This document shows, one piece after another, positions 17,902 to 26,621 of a stretch of DNA of 64,000 nt; the stretch's first letter is position 1, and every line of letters begins with the position of its first letter. The position numbers and the translations under genes are program-made. The DNA is from Paenibacillus sp. PAMC 26794. GTDB lineage: Bacteria > Bacillota > Bacilli > Paenibacillales > Paenibacillaceae. The notes under the pieces are model-generated. The model was not told the origin of the DNA. It saw only the letters and a list, made by a program, of their open reading frames with translations, and made no database searches. The stretch is from assembly GCF_000316035.1 (NCBI RefSeq), contig NZ_ANHX01000080.1, positions 1 through 64,000 on the forward strand, written 5' to 3'.

Positions 17902-19539
17902 ATGGGGACGGCAGAAGGCATTACGAGAGGCTTCTATGAAGATATAAAGGAAGCTGCGGCCCATATTGTAGACGTATTAAGCGGTATATTGAAGGTCAAT
18001 ACCATCTTCGTTGCGACGAATGACGGGGTGACAAATGTCATTTTGGAGGCCTTTAATCGTACGGAAGAGTTAGTTGTTAAAGGCAGTGCACTTCCATTTA
18101 CAGATTCATATTGCAGCCTGGTATTAAGAGACAACGGTAGTGTTCTTACGATCCAGGATACATGTGAACATCCGATGACACGATCCATGGGCGTTACGAG
18201 CGGACTTGGCAATCGCTTCTTCGTGGGCGTGCCTATTATGAAAAGATCGGGCCAAACATTTGGTACCATCTGTCTGATGGATGATCCTGGTTATGTGATC
18301 AGCGAAACCGATATGAAGACACTGAAGGCGATGGCTGTATTCCTGGGCTATGTTGTCGATCTGGAAAGCACGTTGCATGTTCAAGAGCGGAAATTGAGTG
18401 ATTCGGAACAAATGCAAGAACAGCTCCAGGCAGAGAAAGAACGTGCCGAATCCGATGCCATGACCAAAACACAGATGTTGAAGCTGATGAGTCATGAGAT
18501 TCGTAATCCCTTGAACGGTATTTTGGGACTGACAGATCTGATTCGCACACCGGATATGCCCGAGGAGCAGTCCGAATATGTGAACATGATTGAGACAAGC
18601 GGTAATATTTTGCTTTCCTTGCTGAATAATATGATGAATTTCAACATTAATGAAGCAGGTAAAACGGTTATACATGATGATCCGTTTGATCTGGTAGGTA
18701 CCATTGAGAATACCGTGTATCTCTATGCCGGGATTGCGACGGGCAAGAACATTGAGCTGGGATTAAATCTTGAACTGAATGTATCTCAAGTGTTCGTTGG
18801 TGATGAAGTCAAGATTGGACAGTTGGTTGCACACGTCATTCAATATGCTCTCGATTCAACGCGTGAAGGTTCCGTTCTGATCACAGCAGTGGTGAACGGA
18901 GAAGAATTGGAGGAGACCGGTACACTTCAGCTCAAGGTGAAGTACACGGGTCAGATGTTATCGGACAAGAAGACACAAACCTTTAACAGCCAAGATGAAA
19001 ATTTGAATATCCAAAAACTGATTGGAAGCAATCTGGGTTTAGCTGTAAGCCAGAATCTTGCCATTCTCATGCATGGCCGTATTCAGGTGAGCAGTGTGAA
19101 GGAAAATGAGACGGAATTCAACATCTCCCTTCCGTTGCGCAGATACTGGGAGTTACCTCAACTCGCAAGTGTTCAGCAGCGGTTAAAAGGGAAAAAGGTG
19201 TTGCTTGCCAAGGACCCTGACATTTTGCAAGGCGTCTCTTCCCTGATGCGCAGGTGGGAGATGGATGTACACATGACCTCGGGTGTGACATTAGCGCATG
19301 ATTGGATCAAGGAAGGATTTACGCCTGATGTAGCCGTTGTGGATATGGGATTAATGGAAGGCGGTGCGGTCGATTTTGTACATGAACTGAAACAGCGACT
19401 GCAGAATCTGCCCGTCATTGTTCTTGTTCCTTATGGTATGCACATTGAATTGCATGAAGCAGAAGCCTTTGATGCTGTTCTGACCAAGCCGGTCAGACAG
19501 GCTGATCTGTTGAATGCATTGAGCATTACTTTGCCTTAA
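17902..19539 (+). CDS. GAF-domain hybrid histidine kinase with degenerate ATPase and receiver
   Basis: A 545-residue cytoplasmic protein: GAF domain (about 10-155), coiled coil, a good H-box LMSHEIRNPLNG (H198), an ATPase-like domain, and a C-terminal receiver with D481 in VVDMG and K529 in LTKPV. In the ATPase domain the N-box is replaced by HVIQYALDST and no DxGxG G1 box is visible; only LGLAVSQNLA resembles a G2 box. The receiver's acidic pair is also altered (AKDPD). It may not autophosphorylate and could act as a phosphotransfer hub or sensor partner. Start at 17902 chosen for aggggtgg upstream. Confidence 0.8.
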   Translation: MGTAEGITRGFYEDIKEAAAHIVDVLSGILKVNTIFVATNDGVTNVILEAFNRTEELVVKGSALPFTDSYCSLVLRDNGSVLTIQDTCEHPMTRSMGVTSGLGNRFFVGVPIMKRSGQTFGTICLMDDPGYVISETDMKTLKAMAVFLGYVVDLESTLHVQERKLSDSEQMQEQLQAEKERAESDAMTKTQMLKLMSHEIRNPLNGILGLTDLIRTPDMPEEQSEYVNMIETSGNILLSLLNNMMNFNINEAGKTVIHDDPFDLVGTIENTVYLYAGIATGKNIELGLNLELNVSQVFVGDEVKIGQLVAHVIQYALDSTREGSVLITAVVNGEELEETGTLQLKVKYTGQMLSDKKTQTFNSQDENLNIQKLIGSNLGLAVSQNLAILMHGRIQVSSVKENETEFNISLPLRRYWELPQLASVQQRLKGKKVLLAKDPDILQGVSSLMRRWEMDVHMTSGVTLAHDWIKEGFTPDVAVVDMGLMEGGAVDFVHELKQRLQNLPVIVLVPYGMHIELHEAEAFDAVLTKPVRQADLLNALSITLP

Positions 19540-19568
19540 ATTATAATCATATGATAAATCTTTATTCG

Positions 19569-19598
19569 GCGCACCGGTTATAGGTGCGCTTCTTTTCA
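19569..19598 (+). terminator. Terminator of the hybrid kinase gene
   Basis: gcgcacc (19569-19575) pairs with ggtgcgc, followed by ttctttt. Confidence 0.7.
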
Positions 19599-19695
19599 TT
19601 TTCCATTTTCTGAGCCAAAGCCCTTTTATTCCGAGCTGGTTACGTTACAATAGAAAGTGAACTTCATCTTTATAACCGACAGAGGAGGATGTACA

Positions 19696-20634
19696 TTGGA
19701 TTATCGCAGATTAGGTGGAAGCGGACTGAAAGTAAGCGAGATCAGCCTGGGAAGCTGGCTGACGTACGGAGGGTATGTGGAACGTGAAAATGCGGTAAAA
19801 TCAATTGAAACTGCATTTGATGAAGGCATTAACTTTTTTGATACAGCTAATGTATACGAACGGGGTGCAGCAGAAGAACTGCTTGGGCAGACGCTCAAAG
19901 CATATTCCCGTGACTCTTATGTACTTGCAACCAAAGTATTTGGCAAAATGGGTGATGGTCCGAATGACCAGGGGCTGTCTCGCAAACATATCAAGGAGCA
20001 ATGTGAAGCAAGCTTGAAGCGCCTGGGCGTTGAATATGTGGATATCTATTACTGCCATCGTTATCATACCGAAACACCAATTGAAGAAACACTCCGCGCT
20101 CTCGATGATCTGGTACGTCAAGGCAAAGTGTTATATGTTGGTGTCAGCCAGTGGACTGCGGCTCAGATGGAAGCTGCGTTAGGTACAGCAGACCGTCTGC
20201 TCCTGGATCGTATCGTGGTCAATCAGCCGGTGTACAACATGTTTGACCGTTATATCGAAAATGAAATTATCCCGCTCGGCGAGCTTAAAGGCATCGGACA
20301 AGTTGTATACTCCCCGCTTGCTCAAGGTCTATTGACCGGGAAATATACGTCGGTTTCCGATATTCCAGAGAACAGTCGTGCTGCCAAACTGGGCTGGGAC
20401 GAAGGAAAGATCAATGCGGATCGAATCGGGAAAGTTCGTCAACTGATTGAAGTGGCGGACAAGCTGGATCTGAAGGTTGGCCAACTGGCCCTTGCCTGGA
20501 TTCTGCGCCAGAATAATGTATCCAGTGCACTTGTAGGGGCGAGTCGTCCCGAGCAGGTAAAAGAGAATGCGGCTGCATCTGGCGTGAAGCTGGATGCTGC
20601 CATTGTCGAGGAGATTGAGAGCATCCTTGCTTGA
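19696..20634 (+). CDS. Aldo/keto reductase family oxidoreductase
   Basis: A 312-residue NADPH-dependent barrel enzyme of the KCNAB/YhdN-like branch. Markers are DYRRLGGSGLKVSEISLG at the N-terminus, FFDTANVYERGAAEELLGQTL with catalytic Asp and Tyr, the lysine in VLATKVFGKM, and the histidine in YCHRYHTETP. The C-terminal GASRPEQVKENA segment binds the cofactor phosphate. The start is TTG at 19696 with agaggagga in front; an in-frame upstream ATG at 19657 precedes this site and is rejected. It is monocistronic and ends in a terminator. The natural substrate is unknown. Confidence 0.88.
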   Translation: MDYRRLGGSGLKVSEISLGSWLTYGGYVERENAVKSIETAFDEGINFFDTANVYERGAAEELLGQTLKAYSRDSYVLATKVFGKMGDGPNDQGLSRKHIKEQCEASLKRLGVEYVDIYYCHRYHTETPIEETLRALDDLVRQGKVLYVGVSQWTAAQMEAALGTADRLLLDRIVVNQPVYNMFDRYIENEIIPLGELKGIGQVVYSPLAQGLLTGKYTSVSDIPENSRAAKLGWDEGKINADRIGKVRQLIEVADKLDLKVGQLALAWILRQNNVSSALVGASRPEQVKENAAASGVKLDAAIVEEIESILA

Positions 20635-20682
20635 TCTCTTGTCAGCACACAAGCTGAGATGATATGTAATGATCCATAAAGC

Positions 20683-20730
20683 AAGGGATGTCCTGTGCGC
20701 CTGAATAGGCGAACGAGACATCCCTTTTTT
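20683..20730 (+). terminator. Bidirectional terminator
   Basis: aagggatgtc (20683-20692) pairs with gacatccctt (20717-20726), with an inner gcgcct...aggcg stem, then a T-run. The minus-strand cyclase gene converges on it. Confidence 0.8.
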
Positions 20731-20774
20731 GGAGAACGTTGAAAGGTTAGTTTATTGAAAGGTTAGATGTTACT

Positions 20775-21881
20775 TTAAAGTGTAAGAGGCAAGGAACGAA
20801 AAGTTAAGGCACACACACGGTTACGGCCTGTATTCTTGGCTTCATATAAAGCACGATCGGCCTGTTCAAAGAAATCGTCATCGTCATCACAATGATCGGG
20901 ATACACGGCTACACCAATGGAGATGGTTAGACGTGTCGTGTGCCCGTCGGGCAGAGCAAAATGGTATTTCTCTACAGCCTGCCGTATAGATTCGGCGGTA
21001 GCTACGGCCTGACGGTGTCCACAGTCGAGCAAGAGAATGGCGAATTCTTCCCCACCATTTCGTGACACGATATCAGCAGAACGTGCATGCTCAACAAGCA
21101 GTTGTCCAAGTTGCTTCAGGACCGCATCGCCGGCGGAATGACCATAGGTGTCGTTTACCTTTTTGAATCGGTCAATATCAATGGCAAGCAAGGACAACTT
21201 TTGTTGGTAATCCCGCGCACGCTGAAGTTCCAGTTGAAGTGATTTTTCGAACTGTCGTCGATTGCTCAGGTTGGTAAGATGATCGGTAGATGCTCTTCTC
21301 TCCAATAGAAATAACATTTCATTGGATTTATTAATGAATTCAGCGATGAAATAGATAAATATTCCACCGACAAAGGAAATGGTCATTTGTAACGGATATA
21401 CCTTCATTAATGAATTCATGCTGTCCGTGTTCAACATAAGGATGATAAAGATTAATGTTATGCCGAGCAGATTCATCGTAATTATTTTGGTCAGTCTGGA
21501 CCAGGAAGCATAGGCGAAGTATACACCGGACAGTCCGATCAGAGTCATGACAAATCCCGCATCAATGGCAGAGGATGATATGCCAAACATCAGAATACGA
21601 AGGACGGAGAGAACGAGTCCTGTAATGACCGAAGCCAGTCCTCCCAGATATACAGCCGCCGTTACAATGGCCAGATGCCGCAGATCTACAATTGTAGTCT
21701 CGTTCAGAGGGAAGGAATAGTTCATGAGTACTGTGCCATATATGCCGAATAATAAGCCGCCGATCAACTGAACACGTAACGAGGGAAAAGGCAATCGGAT
21801 ACTATAGAACTTGGCGATGATCCCGGACACATACATAAACGTAATCATGACACAGATATTAATGAAAAAAGTGCTAAACAA
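20775..21881 (-). CDS. Membrane diguanylate cyclase (5TM-5TMR_LYT plus GGDEF)
   Basis: A 369-residue protein. Five or six hydrophobic segments (about 1-190) match the 5TM-5TMR_LYT sensor region, including LPLNETTIVDLRHLAIV-like residues. A C-terminal GGDEF domain (about 205-360) has an intact NGGEEF active site and an RSAD inhibitory I-site five residues before it, so c-di-GMP synthesis with product inhibition is expected. The start is a TTG at 21881 with aaaggggga upstream; the longer frame to 21947 runs through the ribosome binding site. The signal sensed is unknown. Confidence 0.85.
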   Translation of the reverse strand: MFSTFFINICVMITFMYVSGIIAKFYSIRLPFPSLRVQLIGGLLFGIYGTVLMNYSFPLNETTIVDLRHLAIVTAAVYLGGLASVITGLVLSVLRILMFGISSSAIDAGFVMTLIGLSGVYFAYASWSRLTKIITMNLLGITLIFIILMLNTDSMNSLMKVYPLQMTISFVGGIFIYFIAEFINKSNEMLFLLERRASTDHLTNLSNRRQFEKSLQLELQRARDYQQKLSLLAIDIDRFKKVNDTYGHSAGDAVLKQLGQLLVEHARSADIVSRNGGEEFAILLLDCGHRQAVATAESIRQAVEKYHFALPDGHTTRLTISIGVAVYPDHCDDDDDFFEQADRALYEAKNTGRNRVCALTFRSLPLTL

Positions 21882-22044
21882 CCGACATTCCCCCTTTATA
21901 CGCACATCCCTATATTTTATCTGAAAAGTGGTGCTGTAGCGAACCATATTATCCCAAATTTATGAGGGGTTGCTGGGAAAGGTGTTTTATTTGCATATCC
22001 AGGATGTTAGAGTGATATTGACTTCAATATACAATAAGATTTAT

Positions 22045-22057
22045 ACTTAATCTAAGT
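22045..22057. promoter_or_regulatory. Palindrome upstream of the Fur-family gene
   Basis: actta-atc-taagt is a perfect 5-3-5 inverted repeat about 90 bp before the regulator gene. It does not match the classical Fur or PerR box, but its ttagat half-site recurs upstream of the catalase gene (23524-23538). Confidence 0.35.
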
Positions 22058-22147
22058 CAAAATTTATTCCTTATTTTTTGGGAAGACCATCATAAGTAGA
22101 AGATCAGTGTCTGATTTCATATAAAATGGATCAATAATAAAGGAGAA

Positions 22148-22549
22148 ATGGTTGTGAGAACTTTAAATCTGACGATACAACGGCAAGCGGTATATGATGT
22201 GGTGCGCCATTCGGAGGATCACCCTACTGCTGCTGATGTCATGAATCGACTCGTGGAACAAGGATATAATCTGGCCTACGGTACGGTGTATAATTCTCTT
22301 CGTTATCTGACGGACAAAGAATTGATACGGGAACTTAAACTCGGAGAGACAGCAAGCCGATACGATGCCCGTATGGATGATCATCAGCACATTATGTGTG
22401 AAGTGTGCGGCAAAGTGGACGAGGTGATGACGGAGGTTCCTCCACAATGGATGAAACAGGTAGCTGAAGAAACCGGATATGTAATCGATCATGCTCATGT
22501 GGTCTTTGGAGGTGTCTGCGGGGAATGCAGAAACAAACGGATCAAGTAA
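22148..22549 (+). CDS. Fur/PerR-family metalloregulator
   Basis: A 133-residue Fur-family protein. The winged helix carries HPTAADVMNRLVEQGYNLAYGTVYNSLRYL; the dimer domain has DDHQHIMCEVCGKVDEV and a second VCGEC pair, giving the CxxC/CxxC structural zinc site. Adjacency to catalase two genes on makes a PerR-like peroxide sensor the best guess, but the PerR-specific residues cannot be proved by eye. The ATG at 22148 lies very close to aaaggag; a GTG at 22154 has better spacing and may be the real start. Its 3' end overlaps the next gene by 25 bp. Confidence 0.87.
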   Translation: MVVRTLNLTIQRQAVYDVVRHSEDHPTAADVMNRLVEQGYNLAYGTVYNSLRYLTDKELIRELKLGETASRYDARMDDHQHIMCEVCGKVDEVMTEVPPQWMKQVAEETGYVIDHAHVVFGGVCGECRNKRIK

Positions 22550-23331
22550 AAGTAAGGTTGCCTGGTCGCCGTTTGCCCCTTCGGGTCAAACCTGCCTTGT
22601 CCGATCCAGCACCGGTTGTGGATAATTGTCCGACTACACGGCGTGTCATTCTGATTAGCCCAATGCCGGGACAGGTCCATGAATTGGTGAAGGCTCTGAC
22701 AGACAGCTGCTTCGACGTGCTGGTCTTTCATCGCTGGGAACCGGATCTGCATGAGCGCCTTGTCTTTGATCTGTTGATCTATGACCTGTCTGTTGCCGGA
22801 ACTATCGATGCATTTGCCGGCATTAGCAGCCGATTGAATCGTGAGGCTGAGCATACAACCCCTTGTCTGTATCTGGTTGGTGAGAAGATGATCGGCAGCG
22901 CGAGTGGACCGATGCTTCAAGAGGAATTGCTAGTGTGGCCTGCACGCCCGCAGGAAGCTCTATACCGGGTGCAGCGCATGATTGGAAATAGTCCTGCTCT
23001 GCCCAACCGTGGGTTCTTGCCTGAGGAAGGGCACCGTATCGGATTTAAGGATCTGTGGCTCGATCGTGAACGGATGAGTGTGCAGCGCGATAATAACCGG
23101 ATTCATCTGACCAAGACCGAATATGATCTGTTACTCAAGCTGATTGATGCCAAAGGTGCAGTCATTTCCCGTGAGGAGATGCTCAGCGATATTTGGGAGA
23201 CGGACTTTACGGGTGGAAGTAATGTGGTCGATGTTCATATCAAAAGCTTGCGCAAAAAATTGGGCGATAACGCGTCTTCGCCGCAATATATCGTAACTGT
23301 AAGAGGAGTGGGCTACCGCCTGGCGGATTAG
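22525..23331 (+). CDS. OmpR-type winged-helix regulator with atypical N-terminal domain
   Basis: A 268-residue protein. The last ~95 residues are a canonical OmpR/PhoB DNA-binding domain (LTKTEYDLLLKLIDAKGAVISREEML, then VVDVHIKSLRKKLG and RGVGYRLAD). The N-terminal part (about 40-150) has the beta-alpha rhythm of a receiver (RVILISPMPGQVHELVKAL, DLLIYDLSV), but the paired acidic residues and the conserved lysine are not visible, so it looks like a phosphorylation-independent pseudo-receiver. No kinase gene is adjacent. Overlap with the Fur-family gene implies co-expression. The downstream catalase is a likely target. Confidence 0.8.
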   Translation: MQKQTDQVKVRLPGRRLPLRVKPALSDPAPVVDNCPTTRRVILISPMPGQVHELVKALTDSCFDVLVFHRWEPDLHERLVFDLLIYDLSVAGTIDAFAGISSRLNREAEHTTPCLYLVGEKMIGSASGPMLQEELLVWPARPQEALYRVQRMIGNSPALPNRGFLPEEGHRIGFKDLWLDRERMSVQRDNNRIHLTKTEYDLLLKLIDAKGAVISREEMLSDIWETDFTGGSNVVDVHIKSLRKKLGDNASSPQYIVTVRGVGYRLAD

Positions 23332-23453
23332 TCCGCTTTTTTTGTCTAATTTTATAGTTCACCTCATGTATTTTCGGGTAAAGCCTAATAGATAGAGTAA
23401 ATCCGAATCACTTCCGTAAAAACATGTTCATAGTTCATTCATGAAGTGGTGAA

Positions 23454-23538
23454 GAACCTCATCTTAATCTCATGTGAACCTCATGCAAGAGCAGAGGGGG
23501 ACATGTTAGAATCAATTTAACAGTTAGATCAAGTCTAA
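23454..23538 (+). promoter_or_regulatory. Direct and inverted repeats upstream of catalase
   Basis: gaacctcat occurs at 23454-23462 and 23476-23484, spaced 22 bp (two helical turns), typical of OmpR-type sites. TTAGA-tcaag-TCTAA (23524-23538) is an inverted repeat closer to the gene. The gap 23332-23617 holds no other gene. Confidence 0.45.
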
Positions 23539-23617
23539 ATGTATATTTAAACCGAAGCCGAATATGATTTTAATAGTAGATATATAGCAGCCGTGAAACC
23601 CATTAGAGGAGGACGAC

Positions 23618-25084
23618 ATGATGACAGAACGTATGACAACCAATCAGGGCGCACCTGTCGGTGATAACCAGAATTCCCGCACAGCAGGCAGAAGAGGACC
23701 AACACTGCTTGAAGACTACCACCTCATTGAGAAAATGGCCCACTTTGACCGTGAACGTATTCCGGAACGGGTGGTACATGCAAGGGGTACAGGAGCTCAT
23801 GGCGTATTTACGTTGGAGCAGAGTATGAAGGCTTATACCACAGCGGACTTCCTGCAAGATCCGGGTACGGAGACGGATGTGCTGGTTCGTTTTTCGACCG
23901 TTATTCACGGTACGGGATCACCAGAGACTGCACGGGATCCGCGTGGATTTTCCGTCAAATTCTACACACGGGAAGGCAACTATGATATTGTCGGCAACCA
24001 TCTGCCTGTGTTCTTCATTCGTGATGCCATGAAGTTCCCTGACATGGTGCATTCCTTGAAGCCGGCTCCAGATACAAACATTCAGGAACCAGCCCGTTAT
24101 TGGGACTTTATGACCCTCTCACCGGAATCAACGCATATGATGACTTGGCTGTTCTCTGATCTGGGCACACCGGCAAGTTATCGGGAGATGGATGGTTTCG
24201 GCGTACATGCTTTCAAATGGATTAATGCACAGGGGCAGGTCCACTATGTAAAATATAAGTGGGAGTCTGCACAAGGGGTTCGCGGCTTTTCACGTCAGGA
24301 AGCTGCCGAGGTACAGGGGCAAGACTTTAACCATGCTACCCGGGACCTGCATGAACATATCAAGAACGGGCAGTACCCGCAGTGGAAGCTTCAGGTACAG
24401 CTCTTGAAGCCGGAGCAGATGGATGATTTTGCTTTTGATCCGCTCGACCCTACCAAGACCTGGCCTGAAGATGTATTGCCGTTCCATACAGTGGGCACGA
24501 TGACCCTGAATCGGAATCCGCAAAACTTCTTTGCTGAAGTAGAGCAGGCGGCCTTTTCTCCTAGTGCGCTTGTACCCGGAATTGAGCCTTCTGAAGATAA
24601 ATTGCTGCAAGGACGCCTATTCTCCTATCCAGATACACAGCGTCACCGGCTTGGACCGAACTATTTGCAAATTCCGGTGAATTGCCCGTACGCACCTGTT
24701 CGTAATCACCAGCGTGATGGACTCATGAATGTGAACCAGGACCCATCTCCGGTGAACTATGAACCGAACAGTTCAGGAAACAGCCCGCAGGAAGATCCGG
24801 CATACCGGGACAGTCAGGTTCCGTTGCAAGGGCATGTTACACGCGAGAAAATCGAGAAAACGGATGATTACACACAGTCAGGTGAGCTTTTCCGTTCATT
24901 TACTCCTGTAGAGCAGCAACATTTGCTTGATAATCTGATCAATGACCTTAAGGGCGTATCTGTTGATATTCAAATGCGTGCCCTGTGCCACTTCTTCCGG
25001 GCGGATGGACAGCTTGGCGGACGTTTGGCTCATGGACTCGGCGTGGATATTTCTGCACATATGCCGTCACAGGATGGAAAATAA
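23618..25084 (+). CDS. katA: Heme catalase, small-subunit clade
   Basis: A 488-residue monofunctional catalase that breaks down hydrogen peroxide. Catalytic His is in ERVVHARGTGAHG, the distal Asn in IVGNHLPVFFIRD, and the proximal heme Tyr in RLFSYPDTQRHR. Size and the NADPH-region sequence match the small-subunit clade with KatA-like proteins of Bacilli. The ribosome binding site gaggagg lies before twin ATGs at 23618 and 23621; either is possible. It follows the Fur-family and OmpR-type regulators, which may both control it. The gene symbol is by family resemblance. Confidence 0.93.
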   Translation: MMTERMTTNQGAPVGDNQNSRTAGRRGPTLLEDYHLIEKMAHFDRERIPERVVHARGTGAHGVFTLEQSMKAYTTADFLQDPGTETDVLVRFSTVIHGTGSPETARDPRGFSVKFYTREGNYDIVGNHLPVFFIRDAMKFPDMVHSLKPAPDTNIQEPARYWDFMTLSPESTHMMTWLFSDLGTPASYREMDGFGVHAFKWINAQGQVHYVKYKWESAQGVRGFSRQEAAEVQGQDFNHATRDLHEHIKNGQYPQWKLQVQLLKPEQMDDFAFDPLDPTKTWPEDVLPFHTVGTMTLNRNPQNFFAEVEQAAFSPSALVPGIEPSEDKLLQGRLFSYPDTQRHRLGPNYLQIPVNCPYAPVRNHQRDGLMNVNQDPSPVNYEPNSSGNSPQEDPAYRDSQVPLQGHVTREKIEKTDDYTQSGELFRSFTPVEQQHLLDNLINDLKGVSVDIQMRALCHFFRADGQLGGRLAHGLGVDISAHMPSQDGK

Positions 25085-25134
25085 AGTGCAGTTTGACCCT
25101 GTACTCACAACATCATACGGACTGATATTTGATG

Positions 25135-25187
25135 AAGACTGGGAAAACCGTGAACGTGCGGAATTTCCCAGTCTTTGGCTTTTTTAC
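25135..25187 (+). terminator. Catalase terminator
   Basis: aagactgggaaa (25135-25146) pairs with tttcccagtctt (25164-25175), followed by a T-run. Confidence 0.78.
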
Positions 25188-25240
25188 TGAAATTGAAAAC
25201 AAATTTACAAATCATTTACATAAAATAGCTGACATAGAGG

Positions 25241-25276
25241 TTGACTTCTCATTTGTTGGCACTACAATGGGTAGTG
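25241..25276 (+). promoter_or_regulatory. Promoter with BlaI-type operator
   Basis: TTGACT (25241-25246), 16-bp spacer, TACAAT (25263-25268). The inverted repeat cactac-aatgg-gtagtg (25260-25276) covers the -10, as expected for autorepression by the BlaI-family product. Confidence 0.7.
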
Positions 25277-25292
25277 TGAGGGGTGTCAGAAA

Positions 25293-25709
25293 ATGAGAAT
25301 ACACAATTTCAAAGTGGGTGAGCGTGGGCTCAACCGATTTTTCGGTCCGCTGGAGGCCAAGATCATGGACATTTTATGGGCTCGTCCTGGCAGTAGCATC
25401 CGTGAAGTGCAGACCGCACTTGAACAAGACAAAGACGTCAATTTTAATACAGTCATGACAGTGATGAACCGGCTCGTGGACAAGGGACTGCTTGGCAAGT
25501 CTCAGAAGGGCAGAACATCTTTGTACCAACCAGTACAGAGTAAGGAGGAGTTTATGAACGACCAATCCAAGGAACTGTCACATGAGTTGGTGGATGAATT
25601 CGGAGCTTTGGCATTGAATCATATGCTGGATGCGCTGGACGAAGCAGATGCGGGTCTGATTGAACGCTTGGAACAGAAGATCAAACAATGGAAAAAGGAT
25701 AGCGATTAA
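25293..25709 (+). CDS. BlaI/MecI/CopY-family repressor
   Basis: A 138-residue winged-helix repressor with LEAKIMDILWARPGSSIREVQTALE, NFNTVMTVMNRLVDKGLL and a helical C-terminal dimer region. In BlaI/MecI the repressor is cleaved by its partner metalloprotease; here an M56 peptidase gene follows after one base, so the pair probably works the same way. The operator at 25260-25276 overlaps its own promoter. Gagggg precedes the ATG. Targets outside this operon are unknown; no beta-lactamase gene is present. Confidence 0.9.
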   Translation: MRIHNFKVGERGLNRFFGPLEAKIMDILWARPGSSIREVQTALEQDKDVNFNTVMTVMNRLVDKGLLGKSQKGRTSLYQPVQSKEEFMNDQSKELSHELVDEFGALALNHMLDALDEADAGLIERLEQKIKQWKKDSD

Positions 25710-25710
25710 G

Positions 25711-26571
25711 ATGTGGAAGACCCGCTCGAAACTTTTGTTTACCGTCGGGTTTGGCATTCCGCTACTCGTGTTCATGCAGATGTTCATGTACGCTATGTAC
25801 AAAATCTTTGGCTGGGATATCCCGTTTAATCTGCTCTGGCTCTGCAATCATTGGATGAGTCGACTGGGTTGGTTATCCGTGGGACATTTCCTGCTGGCAC
25901 TGGTATTGCTGACATTTGCGGGAACAGGCTGGTTGCTAACGGTACGTATGGTGAAAACCAGAGCAGCCGTACGTAAACTCCGCTCCATGGAGGTGCGTGC
26001 ATTGTCCCGCGAATTGGAGTCCAAGTATCACCATCTCGGACAGCCCGGATTCATTGTTGTGGACAAGCCATCTCCGGTTGCATTTACAATCGGTTTATGG
26101 AGACCTTGCATTGTACTCTCCACAGGGCTTCTGACGATGCTTGATGCAGAAGAGGAGACTGCTGTTGTGTACCACGAAGTCCATCATCTGTGGCACCGTG
26201 ACCCACTGAAGACGACACTGTTATCGGTATTTGCAATTATGATGCCGTATATTCCCGTATTGAAGCATACTTCGAAACATTACAATATCGTTAGAGAGAT
26301 TCTGGCAGACAATGAGGCCATTGAGCGTACAGGCAATGTGGCGGGCATTGGCAGTGCTTTGCTCAAGCTGCTCCGTGCTTGTCCTGAACCTTGGGGGGCC
26401 AAAGAACTGACCGTTCAATCCTCATTTGCGGATACGTCGGTGAATGTCCGAATTTCACGTCTGCTGGACCCGGAAAAGGACGTCACGCTGAGGTTACCAC
26501 GCTATGCTGTCCTGATGTCGGCTACCGTTTTCCTATTGATGTCTATCTTGTTTGTTTGGTCCATTGGATGA
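25711..26571 (+). CDS. M56-family membrane metallopeptidase (BlaR1-like, no sensor domain)
   Basis: A 286-residue membrane zinc protease. N-terminal membrane segments (about 8-30, 55-75) flank a cytosolic peptidase region with the HExxH motif VVYHEVHHLWHRD and a downstream EILADNEA glutamate; another membrane segment closes the protein. The extracellular penicillin-binding sensor of BlaR1/MecR1 is missing, so the trigger is not a beta-lactam bound in that way. The ATG at 25711 begins one base after the repressor's stop. Probably cleaves the upstream BlaI-type repressor. Confidence 0.87.
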   Translation: MWKTRSKLLFTVGFGIPLLVFMQMFMYAMYKIFGWDIPFNLLWLCNHWMSRLGWLSVGHFLLALVLLTFAGTGWLLTVRMVKTRAAVRKLRSMEVRALSRELESKYHHLGQPGFIVVDKPSPVAFTIGLWRPCIVLSTGLLTMLDAEEETAVVYHEVHHLWHRDPLKTTLLSVFAIMMPYIPVLKHTSKHYNIVREILADNEAIERTGNVAGIGSALLKLLRACPEPWGAKELTVQSSFADTSVNVRISRLLDPEKDVTLRLPRYAVLMSATVFLLMSILFVWSIG

Positions 26572-26621
26572 ATCAACTTAGCTATGTGAGGTCGAGTATA
26601 ACACTAGGAAGGATGATGAAC

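Noticed and set aside
25711-26571. True BlaR1/MecR1 beta-lactam receptor
   Set aside because: The extracellular penicillin-binding sensor domain is absent.
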